Source: Ryuthela nishihirai (taxonomy: Eukaryota; Arthropoda; Arachnida; Araneae; Heptathelidae). From it: a stretch of 64,000 nucleotides of DNA. The DNA lies in NCBI GenBank assembly GCA_038380435.1, contig JAWZYU010000007.1:25647001-25711000 (forward strand). Direction: 5' to 3'. Under the pieces are notes generated by a model. That model saw nothing but the letters and a program-made list of their open reading frames with translations, ran no database searches and was not told where the DNA came from. Shown one piece after another: positions 54,272-63,618 of the stretch (positions are counted from its first letter, which is position 1; each line of letters begins with the position of its first letter). A program made the translations under genes and the position numbers.

Positions 54272-55207
54272 TCTCTAGACACGTTTTTCATTAAAAATCA
54301 CATTGAAGAAGTTTTTGAGGTCTGAATGTGATTTTCCATTGAGATAACATAGAACTGTTTCCATTTTTCTGTCCAGTACCTGTATATTAGAGAAAACAAA
54401 TAATACAGGAAACTTAAAAAGTGAACCTAGGATGGAAGAACAAAATCAAAAAGGGAAAGAAGTTCTTCTTTTAATTCTTACAGCTGTTGCCTCTGTAAGG
54501 TTATGACCACCAGGCGGTATTACTACATCGATTTTTCGTTGCAAACGCATAATTTTTTTTTCATTCACAATTTGCAAGCAAATGTACCTTTGAGACACGG
54601 TACATTTGGTCCCCTGCTCAATAACGTGATGGGAGAACTCTGCCGTATAAGGGGCAGTCGTTCAAAATGCTGCAGATCTGGTCTCGCAAGAGTAGATGCG
54701 ACTCTCGTAACGGACTCGGATTTCAAGATATGACTCCCGTAACGGAAGCAATCAAACCTTCATAGCAGCACTTCAAAATAAGTATCAGCAATCTTTAACG
54801 ATTCTTTTGATGAAATAACTGCAGTGATTTCAATTGACTGAATGCAAAACTGATTTCGAAAAATATTTAATGCCTAAATTATTTAGAGTTATGTGTTTTC
54901 CATGCTAGTTTACTATTATTCTATGAAAACAGTCCATTTATTCTTATTTGTAACGTCATTTGTCAAAAGTGAATGAATGAAATATTCCCTTAATACGAAC
55001 ATTACGGCACAACTTGAAACTTTAACAATAAGTGAAAAGAGGAAATATAAGATTCATAAACTTTTAAAATAACGTTTCGCAAAACATAATAAATTTTAAA
55101 TTCCTCTATGGTAATCTGCCATACCGTAATGAAACATGACCTCCTGTAATACCTTTAGGCTACTACCGCCGTTTGTAGGGATTAGTAAAAGATTATTGTA
55201 AGTATAA
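54272..55207. other. Stretch without a recognised gene
   Basis: A 76-codon frame (54503-54733) has no motif. No repeats recognised. Confidence 0.4.
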
Positions 55208-55375
55208 GAGGTTTGGTTAGTCTTATTCCTGAGCGGCATTTTCTCGGTCACAAATGGCTAAATGGCGAAGTAATTCCCAACGATTCATAGCTGAAAAAGG
55301 GAAGGGGATCCAATGGATAGCTGTTAGGATCCCTTTCTACTCCAGGCCGTTCTCTAACTTATGTAGGGCATTGGT
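55208..55375 (-). repeat. SINE family A, very old fragment
   Basis: TTGGTTAGTCTTATTCCTGA, GCGGCATTTTCTCGG, AAATGGCTAAATGG and AGCTGTTAGGATCCC follow the order of the family 3' half but with heavy divergence. Confidence 0.6.
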
Positions 55376-55564
55376 TCCCAATCCCAATAGGATTAAATCC
55401 CAATCCAAATAGAGAATGGTTCGCGAACCATTTCTGATCCGTGATATCATATTAGATGGCCCGATCAGTTAATTTATTTGGAGCTAGATATTTTCATTAT
55501 TTTTTTGTGAATGGAAGAAGGTACTCTTCTTCATAAAGAACAGAGATAATCTAGAAGCTGTACC

Positions 55565-55617
55565 TGTGTAAATGTTTGTATATTGTATTTCTCATACAAT
55601 ATACAAACATTTACACA
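55565..55617. repeat. Perfect 24-bp hairpin
   Basis: Arms 55565-55588 and 55594-55617 (TGTGTAAATGTTTGTATATT and following) are exact complements with a 5-nt loop. No target-site duplication seen. Confidence 0.9.
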
Positions 55618-55756
55618 AGGACATTCCCGCTGGTCTTAGTAGTCAGGTATGCTAACCACTAGATAGGTAGGGTTATATTGCTAAACGTTTGACAGAAAGC
55701 CAAGCGCAGGATTCCCATTAATATGAGTTAACAGAAATCAGTCGGTGCCTTCGGCC

Positions 55757-56141
55757 AACACCTCCTATAACAGAAAGACAGGACCAAATTGATGACGTCA
55801 GCTTAAATAGTCCTACCATATAGACACTTCTTATATTTTTAATTCTAATATTACTACTAAATGGATCTGTGCTAATCTTTATACTAATGTTTATCTATAA
55901 ATATATTTTATTTGGGAGAAAAAGTATTTGTATTAATTAGCATTGTTGTATTTGATAATAAATACAAATAATTTTCTTTCTAAATAAAATATATTTATAA
56001 CTAAACATTAGTATAAAGATTAACACAAGAGATCACCAGTAATAATATTAGAATCAAAAATATAAGAATTGTCTAATTAGTAAGACTACTTAAGTGACGT
56101 CATAAATATGGTCCACTGGCCTTCTGTTGTAAGAGGTTTTG
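55757..56141. mobile_element. Long-TIR MITE, family F, first of a tandem pair
   Basis: Begins AACACCTCCTATAACAGAAA and ends CTTCTGTTGTAAGAGGTTTT. The arms share GACACTTCTTATATTTTTAA and its complement, GATGACGTCA / TGACGTCAT, and an AATATTA motif. Same family as 37981-38379. Confidence 0.8.
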
Positions 56142-56148
56142 CTTCGGC

Positions 56149-56540
56149 CAACACCTCCTATAATAGAAGACCGATGAACCATGTTATAACGTCATTGTAT
56201 GACGTTATAACTTGTACTTTGGGTAGAAAAGTTCTTAAAAATTTATTTCTTATTTTATTACTGGTATACTACTATGTATAATAATGTTTATTTATAAAAA
56301 TACCTTTTCAAAAGAAAAATTATTCCTATTTATTAGAAATTATCATAATGGTAAAAAATGCGAATAATTTACCTTCTAAATATGGTATATATCTGAATAA
56401 ACCTTAATATAAATATTAGTACAAAAGTACACCAGTATTAATAATAATAATACAAATAGATATATAAGAATTTTCTAGATTACAGAACTACTAGTGCAGA
56501 CGTCATAACTTCGTCCACCGGTCTTCTGTTATAGAAGGTC
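56149..56540. mobile_element. Long-TIR MITE, family F, second of a tandem pair
   Basis: Begins AACACCTCCTATAATAGAAG, 8 bp after the first copy, and ends TCTTCTGTTATAGAAGG. More diverged inside but keeps CGTCAT..(ACGTCATAAC) near both ends. A 12-bp perfect hairpin (56183-56211) lies near its left end. Confidence 0.75.
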
Positions 56541-56559
56541 CCCTTTGGTTTGCACCCCT

Positions 56560-57275
56560 TGGTTTATAACCCGTCACTCCGATCCCTATTTGACCTTGAA
56601 TGCGACACCGGATCTGAAAATTCCTCTTATTTTTGGGTTCTGCTTCCTGAAGTAACCCATTCACTAATTTTTAGCTCTCCACCACTGGTATATTGAAATT
56701 TGACCATTTACCTTGAAGGACAAAACCTTGAAGGACGCTTCCGAAATTTGGCATAATTTCTGAGATTTACGACTCAAAATACCCTCGGGTATCAATTTTT
56801 AGATTGTTAGCACCAGTAAGTCTCCATTTGACCTTTGACATCGAAAGTCCCATCGCAACCAAAATTCAACATTTCCGAGAGGTAAGACTCAAAATACCCC
56901 AAGGAACTAATTTTTAGCTCCCTAGCACCAAAGATCAAAATTTGACCTTTCACCTCGACGAACCCTCTGGATCTGAAATTTCGTAACGTTTCCGACATCT
57001 ACAACCTGAAACACCCTCAGATCCGAATTCTTACGTTTCTAACATTCTAGATCATGGTTTGACCTCTACATGACCTCCGTTTGACCTTGACAGACGCGTC
57101 GTAGGCCAAATTTCGTATTTTTTTCCGAAATCTGCGATCCTTTACTGCTAGGTGTAAATTGTCAGAAGTCTACCATTTTTGTCTCATAATTAGAATTTGC
57201 ATGATCCCCTGACAGTCAGTCAGTGAGCCGTAAATCACTCACAATCATCTTTATATATTAGATGAAAAGAAGGTA
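56560..57275 (-). repeat. Modular repeat D, copy 3
   Basis: Minus-orientation relative of 11683-13436 with the complements of GATGCGATGGGAC.TTCGATG, GAGGTGAAAGGTCAAATTT and GTGCTAGGGAGCTAAAAAT in several modules. The 5' end is at about 57270 (TATATAAAGATGATTGTGAG with GACTGACTGTC on the minus strand). Confidence 0.7.
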
Positions 57276-57371
57276 TAATAAGACAGTTATTGATATTTTT
57301 CATTCTTGTTTCTATATTTGAAAATACGAGATATTTTGGTATTTTATTCTGAAACTTCAGATATTGATCAG

Positions 57372-57763
57372 TTGTTGTTGTTGGGTTGTTTTACCTCTGA
57401 GCGGCACTTTTTTTCACACCATGGGCTAAATGGCCAGGTCACAAGGACCCCAAAGGCTCAGAGAAGGTTGGGGGAGGGACCCACTGGAACAGCTGTTGGG
57501 AGACAGATGGTAGCCTCCCGTCAAGGCCATCCAGCGTGTTCTTTAACGTGCACAGGGTATGGCTCTCCCGCACACGGGGCCACGGCTTAACGTCCCATCC
57601 GACGGACGGCTGCCTTTCCAGCCCATCGGTGTCCCCTACTGACCGTGGGCAGGGCGGGGAATTTTGCGGAGATAAATCTCAACGCTGACCCAGCTGGGAC
57701 TCGAACCTGGGATCTGCAGACTACGAGCCTGGAACGCTACCGACTGAGCCACCCCCACCCCAA
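57372..57763 (-). repeat. SINE family A, full-length
   Basis: Exact 11-bp target-site duplication ATATTGATCAG (57361-57371 and 57764-57774). Tail GTTGTTGGGTTG at left, head at right. Confidence 0.95.
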
Positions 57764-57877
57764 ATATTGATCAGAAATGCATTTAGTAAATGAATTATTG
57801 TCTTACTGATAATTTGAAATTAATATGCAAATTTTTTATGTTTTTTTTTTTTTTTAAGAAAGATTGGTAACCACTGG

Positions 57878-57950
57878 CCCAGGGTATGTTTTTTTTTCTA
57901 TACACTGCCCGTGGCTTAACGTTTCATCAGACGGACGGCAGCTTTTCCAA
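57878..57950 (-). repeat. SINE family A, short diverged fragment
   Basis: CCAGGGTATG, then CCGTGGCTTAACGTTTCATC and GACGGACGGCAGCTTTTCC match the centre of the family. Confidence 0.65.
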
Positions 57951-57959
57951 AAGAACAAA

Positions 57960-59180
57960 AAAAAAAGGATAATTTACACAGGAGAACGTTTCATTAACTT
58001 CAGATAGGCTCTCTGTAAAACAAATTTTTTCCATTTGATCATGGCTGGCTGCAAACAACAATTGCAGAGAGGGTTTATTGCTGTTTGGTTGAAATCAATT
58101 GCAGAGGTTTTTCCTTTCGTATGTGGGCGTTATCGGGCAGACTGATCACCGAAGCATCAACTCTTGAAAAATCGATATCTGCTGAGCCTTGTGGATATCG
58201 CCAGTGAAAGTCTTCACAATTTTTCATGTTTCAGATTCCGTAAATGTCTCAGTCTCAGGAAGCTGAAACTGGTACAGTTTAGTTATGGTTCTGATTTCAA
58301 TTTATTGAAACTAAGATATTTTTTCTCCGAACTCTAAACCTTACAGAAAACTGAATTTTATTAAGGAAGTCGTACAACGGAGAGAAGGCATAGCAGACAA
58401 TTCGTAGTGGGTGGGAGGAGCAATAATAATTCGCCGACTCTATTAAGCGCATCTAGTGCAGATCGCATTAGTTGTGCTGCAGGTATTGATTGACGTTTCA
58501 CAGAGTTGTGTGGGTGTTGTTGAGAGCGTTAGAATTTTGGCTTCTCTCGTGGTATGGCTAATTCGAAGCCATTACGTACGATGCTGGTGGTAAAGTACGT
58601 ACCTCGCCGACATCACTCAACTACGTCGCCAGCATGCCCCTACTGTTTTGTGATGAGTGCAAACCGCGTTATTCCACATATCCGTCAAAGTATTATGGCC
58701 GATGTAAATTGAGTGTCGACTGTATATCTTCACAAAAATAAAACCGGGCCATTTGGACATCCTGAAAGTTTTTTTCAGGGAGACCGAGACATTCCTCTAA
58801 AAACCATCATTCCCCCTCCCAATATTCTATAGAAACATTTTATAAACTTGTTTTATCTACATTTTAATATAGAGCCAAAAATGTAAATCGAAATAGGTGT
58901 TGGCTTTTAAGCAAAATAATTTCTTTAACGAATTGCATTAAAATCACATATCATTTAAATCATCCAATATGCAGTAGTATAAATAAATCAAACTTAATAT
59001 TTTATACCCTTCTACCTTTTTTTGTTCTAAAAAAACGAGCTTTTTCATCTATTCAGGTATAAACTGCTTTGAAAATAACTCGGCACTCATTGGATTCTTA
59101 GGGAAAACTAAACAATTGGAAATATGACGATTGAAAGTTTTCATACTGAGTCCGGTTCATATGAATTTTCGTTTCCTGAC
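57960..59180. other. Stretch with one possible transposon end, no gene
   Basis: At 58722, next to TA, the minus strand reads CAGTCGACACTCAATTTACA, similar to the ends of the element at 28568-29580. The 120 bp inward is less AT-rich and may be an old pogo-type leader, but no second end or transposase was found. The rest is AT-rich. Confidence 0.4.
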
Positions 59181-59185
59181 TGGGA

Positions 59186-59525
59186 TGAGGATCTTAACTC
59201 ACTCGGTAGCACGCCAGGTTCGAGTCTCACCTGTGTCAACGTTGAAAATTATCTCCGATAATCCCCCACCCTGCCCTCAGTCAGAAAGGGGACACAGATG
59301 GGCTTGGAAAGGCATGCTGTCCGTAGGATCGGACGTTAAGGCCGTGGATCCGTGTGCAGGAGTGCCATACTCTGTTCATGTTAAAGAACCCGCCATCTGT
59401 CTCCTAACAGCTGTCTAGTGGGTCACCTTTTCCCAAACTTCTCTGTGCTCCTGGGGTCCTTGTGACCTTACCACCTAGCTCATTGTATGCAAAAAAGTGC
59501 ATATTAGAGGTAAAACAATCCAAAT
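59186..59525 (+). repeat. SINE family A, old copy
   Basis: AACTCACTCGGTAGCACGCC (box A remnant), CAGGTTCGAGTCTCACC (box B), GATGGGCTTGGAAAGGC and the 3' GCAAAAAAGTGCATATTAG. Diverged throughout, with a deletion of about 25 bp in the body. Confidence 0.85.
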
Positions 59526-59539
59526 ATTTCTGGACTTAT

Positions 59540-60300
59540 TTCTTAGATTTGAGTATGTGCTCAGAGTAAAATCTTTCCCAGCCTCAACACTCGATACATT
59601 ATCATCTGGAGTAATCAAGAGCCAGAGATTCATCGATTGATCACTTCTGGCAGACTTACGTGGTCCTTTGTCTCATGTGTCCATTGTCTCTCAAGGGGGT
59701 TCCCAAACACCTCCTGTGTCGTTCGTTACAGCAAAACAACACGAAGCGTAGAATCGGTATCTCTACATGTCAAGTTCCAGCATGCGCACCCCGTTCTCGT
59801 CCTGTCTTATTCGCTGCATTAGCCGTGGTCTGTAGTCTGCAGAAATCAGAGTCGCACAGTTTGATGAACTATTCGGAATTCCCTTATCTCTCTTCCACAA
59901 GACTGATTAATGTTCACGGGAGAATATCCCCTGGGTTTCCAGCTGCGGCATTCAATTCATCGGTCCACTTTGTTTCTTTGTCCAACTCTCCGTTGGCCTG
60001 TTTCTGTCTAGTGTTGTCTCTCATCCTGTTCGTGACAATTTTCACCACTGCCCTGTCGAATTGTAACACCTGGCAATACATATGCGGCTTTCGATAGAAT
60101 CCTTCAAAGTTATCATGAATCAATTATCCGTTTCTAAAATTAATTTGCTTCGTGCATCATTTAACGTAAGAAATCCAAAAATGTAACGAAAGACATAACT
60201 CTTTAATATTCAAGACTACTGATTTTGAAGAAACATAAAACCAATGTTTTTCATACTTTTTCAGCAGCAGAATCCTTTTATAAACTCAAATTTTTCGTGG
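59540..60300. other. Less AT-rich stretch with a 145-codon frame, function unknown
   Basis: A plus frame (59660-60097, MVLCLMCPLSLKGVP...) contains one hydrophobic segment (CFCLVLSLILFVTIFTTALS, about residues 113-132) that could span a membrane. An overlapping minus frame (60123-59914) is charged (RMRDNTRQKQANGELDKE) and looks equally plausible as an old coding remnant. Neither matches a family I know. No splice or promoter evidence. Confidence 0.25.
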
Positions 60301-60314
60301 AACACCTAAATTTA

Positions 60315-60708
60315 GGGGGGCGGGGGTGGCCCAGTCGGTAGCGCGCCAGGCTCGTAATCTGTAGTTCCCAGGTTCGAGTCCCAGCTGGGTCAGCGTTGAG
60401 ATTTATCTCCGCAAAATTCCCCGCCCTGCCCACGGTTAGTAGGGGACACCGATGGGCTTGGAAAGGCCGCCGTCCGTCGGATGGGACGTTAAGCTGTGGC
60501 CCCGTGTGTGGGAGAGCCATGCCCTGTGCACGTTAAAGAACACGCTGGATGGCCTTGACGGGAGGCTACCATCTGTCTCCCAACAGCTGTTCCAATGGGT
60601 CCCCTCCCCCAACCTTCTCTGAGTCTTCGGAGTCCTTGTGGCCTGGCCATTTAGCCCATGGTCTGCAAAAAAGTGCCGCTCAGAGGTAAAACAATCCAAT
60701 CCAATCCA
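60315..60708 (+). repeat. SINE family A, full-length
   Basis: Leader GGGGGGCGGGGGTGGC, box A with one change (GGCCCAGTCGG), box B GGTTCGAGTCC and an end of CAATCCAATCCAATCC. An approximate target-site duplication ACCTAAATTTA / ACCTAATTTTA flanks it. Confidence 0.93.
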
Positions 60709-60747
60709 AACCTAATTTTAGTAAAATTAATGATGCACACGAAAGTA

Positions 60748-60946
60748 CAGTCGCTCAAAAAAGTGTCCGAACGCTATGGTTGATTACAGAATTCAGAAAA
60801 AATATCTGGCAACGATTTTTTTTAGAAATTAGTGATCTGGCAGGCCAGGTTGCCAGATCACTAATTTCTAAAAAAAAATCGTTGCCAGATATTTTTTCTG
60901 AATTCTGTAATCAACCATATTGTTTGGATATTTATTTGAGCGACTG
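60748..60946. mobile_element. Hairpin MITE derived from a Tc1/mariner-type end
   Basis: Ends CAGTCGCTCAAAAAAGTGTC and, on the other strand, CAGTCGCTCAAATAAATATC, flanked by TA (60746-60747, 60947-60948). The arms (to GATCTGGCA, about 94 bp) are close to perfect, with a short loop near 60841-60850. Each arm equals the terminal sequence at 36623-36725. Confidence 0.85.
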
Positions 60947-60948
60947 TA

Positions 60949-61640
60949 TCTACGCAATTTATTGTGTCGTGAAACAAACACGTAAACTGACAACTTTCTT
61001 TATGCCTGACTTGCGCCATCAAGGAAGAGATTATTAACTAATAATGCTTTGTAACTAATCTATCAAATCGTATTATTCCTCTAGTAAAATAAAGTTAGTA
61101 TTATGCAATTTAAAAAAATAGTTACAAAAATTTTAACAAATACTTATCTTTATATACTTTCCCTAAAATTTAAAAAGGAGTCTGAAATAAATCGATGTTA
61201 AAGTCACTCTCATTGAATTCGTATTCACTTCTAACGAAGAACGTTTTTGGTCGGTAGTTTTTTGGTCAGTAGTTAAGTCGGAGACATATACTTTCTTTGG
61301 AATATATACTTTCTTTGGAAGTGAATACCAATTCATTCAGTGATTTCACCTTCGTTATGCTTTAGTTATATTTTTTTTTTACTTTTTTTTTGCTACATAG
61401 AGGAAAAATAGGTATTTTTTAAAAATCTTTGAATTTATAGTGTGTCAATTCTGGCAGACTTACACCCTTTTCAGAGTGGCTATATTGCTACTGTGCGCGT
61501 GCTTTCATTTGACATACACTCTTCATCAATAACAGTTGCCCCACCCAGATGGAATGTCGTTACATGCAGTATAAAATAATGTGCAAAAAAAGTTGTAGTG
61601 CAAGTAAGAAATGATCACATTTACAGCCTGTTTAGTGAGC
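60949..61640. other. AT-rich stretch with a possible small MITE
   Basis: 61212-61344 has inverted ends (ATTGAATTCGTATTCACTTC against GAAGTGAATACCAATTCATT) and may be a 130-bp MITE. An 18-bp direct repeat (ATATACTTTCTTTGGA) lies inside it. No gene. Confidence 0.4.
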
Positions 61641-61649
61641 CGGATACTT

Positions 61650-62990
61650 GATTAATAGGGTAACATCACGATGTGGGAGTCTTTGGCGGCAATGCAAGCA
61701 CTAATACGGTCAGGAAGTGAGTCAAAGTGGTTCCTAATAATGTCCTGGGCTATGATTCTCCAGATTTGCTGCAATTCCATCTGACGATTCATCACGTTAT
61801 GCGCTGGAGTCAGTTATGTTCTCAAAAGTCTTTTCATGATGTCCCAGACGTGCTCAAGCGGCGATAGATCCGGTGACCGAGCTAGTCATGGCAGCATGGG
61901 AACGGCTTGCAGACACTGTTCAGCAACGCTTGCGGTATATGGTCTGGCATTATCGTGCTGGAATGCGACAGTGCAGGAATGTGACATCTGCAGGAGTGGT
62001 AAGACCACAGGGCAGAGAATGGTATTCATAGTCCTGAGTGGTTAAATTACCATCGATGGCCACGATATATGATCTACTACCGTAAGAGATGGGACCCATA
62101 CCAGGATCCCAGAGTCGGCACTGTATTGCACTCAATGACACACGACGTGAAAGCTCTTTCGCTGGCATTTGGTAATTCGTGACCTTGAGTGCGATCATTA
62201 TTCTGTCCCAGAAAGATGCGGGCCTCATCTCTGAAGATGATATAATGCCATTCGTCATGCCAGGGACGTACCCAGGGAGCCTGGGGGGTACCAGTGGGTA
62301 CTGACCCCCCCCCCCCCCGAAAATCCGGTAGCCTTATACAAAATTTCAAGCTTGTCTACCTGCTTTGAAATACAAACCAGTTGTCTTTGTATAATTTTAT
62401 TTTAGACTCATTGTAAATTAGACACATTATCTAACAATTTAGACAGTTTATCTAAAATACATTTAGAAAACAACTATAAAATTTTATTCCTTATAGAATA
62501 CCATTTTAACCTTTCCTATCCAGTGGAATATTTTGGTAACTGTGAAACTCTATTCAAGTCTTATTATCAGATCACCCCCTCCAAATAAAGGGAAATAAAT
62601 AGATAAATAAATTTAAAAAAAATCAACGAACCTACACCCCATCCCCAAAACAAACCAAAAAAAAAAAAAAAAAAAAAAAAAAAATTACACCCCATCCCCA
62701 AAACAAACAAATTCTCCCCTTCCTCTTAAAACTAAATCCTGGGTACATCCCTGCGCCACGCCACTCAGCTCCTTGCACCACTGCAATCCAGTATTCAGAG
62801 GAGAGGGCACTTCCCTCATATACCAACTTCCATGATTGATTGGTACTGATACCGGTGCTGCCCCATCAGTCATTCTGTCACTGGATATCTATCGGTCAGT
62901 CTCGTTTCTGGTATTGACAACCATCTGGGAAATCAGCAGATCACACGATCCATAGTCACTAGAGGAGGATTTAATCCTGAATAATGACGT
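61650..62990 (-). pseudogene. Tc1-like transposase relic split by a hAT-type MITE
   Basis: Read right to left. Before the insertion: INHGSWYMREVPSPLNTGLQ then WCKELSGVA (about 62840-62755), the part preceding the first catalytic residue. After it: DEWHYIIFRDEARIFLGQNN (first Asp, about 62210), further decayed, with remnants of HIPALSHSSTIMPDH..Q near 61960. It ends close to DSHIVMLPY at about 61665. Many stops and frame changes. Related to Tc1 elements of the SDESRFCLG type (established family pattern) but long inactive. Confidence 0.65.
62261..62753. mobile_element. hAT-type MITE inserted in the Tc1 relic
   Basis: Ends CAGGGACGTACCCAGG and, on the other strand, CAGGGATGTACCCAGG. 8-bp target-site duplication CGTCATGC / CGCCACGC (62253-62260, 62754-62761; two C/T differences). 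The interior has a C run, a poly(A) run of about 27 and a duplicated TACACCCCATCCCCAAAAC (near 62632 and 62686). No transposase. Confidence 0.8.
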
Positions 62991-63040
62991 TAAATGCCTT
63001 CGCGCGTCCATTGCTGCCACCAGAGGCCAACTCTTCGTGC

Positions 63041-63203
63041 ATTACTTGCCACAGAAGTTTCACAGGAGCCTGTCAGTTTATACGCCATAGTAGAAGGTCT
63101 GTGAGGATGGCAGAAAAACAACACAACCATCCTTCCCCGGGGCTCGAACCCAAGTCCTTAGTTCAGCAGTCAAGCGCGCTAACCACTCGGCCACGGAAAC
63201 GGC
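63041..63203 (-). repeat. SINE family B, 3'-truncated
   Basis: ACTTGCCACAGAAGTTTCAC, TAGTAGAAGGTCTGTGAGG, box B complement GGGGCTCGAACCCAAG and box A complement GCTAACCACTCGGCCACGG. The tail and CAGCTGCTT segment are missing. Confidence 0.88.
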
Positions 63204-63419
63204 TTCTTTAATCTATACTGTCCACTTTCACCAAAATTAACCATCCCTACAACTAACGGAATCCATATCATCTAACGCATTTTAAATGCAACCAGACCCT
63301 CCATTTTATCTTTATTATATCACTGTCTCGTACTTCCTAGTAATTTGCATATACATAGCTGGATAGTGATAATATATACATAAAATATATAAAATATTCA
63401 AACCCTTATTTCTTAAAAC

Positions 63420-63567
63420 AGAAAAAACTCATTTTCCCACTTCCCATCGGGGTAAGGGGTCAATTCATTATTAAAAATTTAAATTTCATGACCTTCACAT
63501 CGCACCACAAAAATTTCGAATTTCTAGCATAAATACATCGTTGTAATATTCGTTAAATTTTTTTTCA
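63420..63567 (+). repeat. Modular repeat E, partial unit
   Basis: CATTTTCCCACTTCCC, TCAATTCATTATTAAAAATT, TTTCTAGCATAAATACATCG and AATATTCGTTAAA follow the family order, then it breaks off at a SINE B fragment. Confidence 0.65.
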
Positions 63568-63618
63568 ATCAGTCAGTTTATACACCATAGTAGAAGATTT
63601 GTGAAGATGGCGGGACCT
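63568..63618 (-). repeat. SINE family B, short fragment
   Basis: CAGTCAGTTTATACACCATA, GTAGAAGATTTGTGAAGATG and GCGGGACCT match the family body in minus orientation. Confidence 0.65.

Noticed and set aside
59660..60097. 145-codon plus frame with a hydrophobic segment
   Set aside because: Not called as a gene because an overlapping minus frame is equally plausible and there is no supporting signal. It is listed only as an unexplained stretch.
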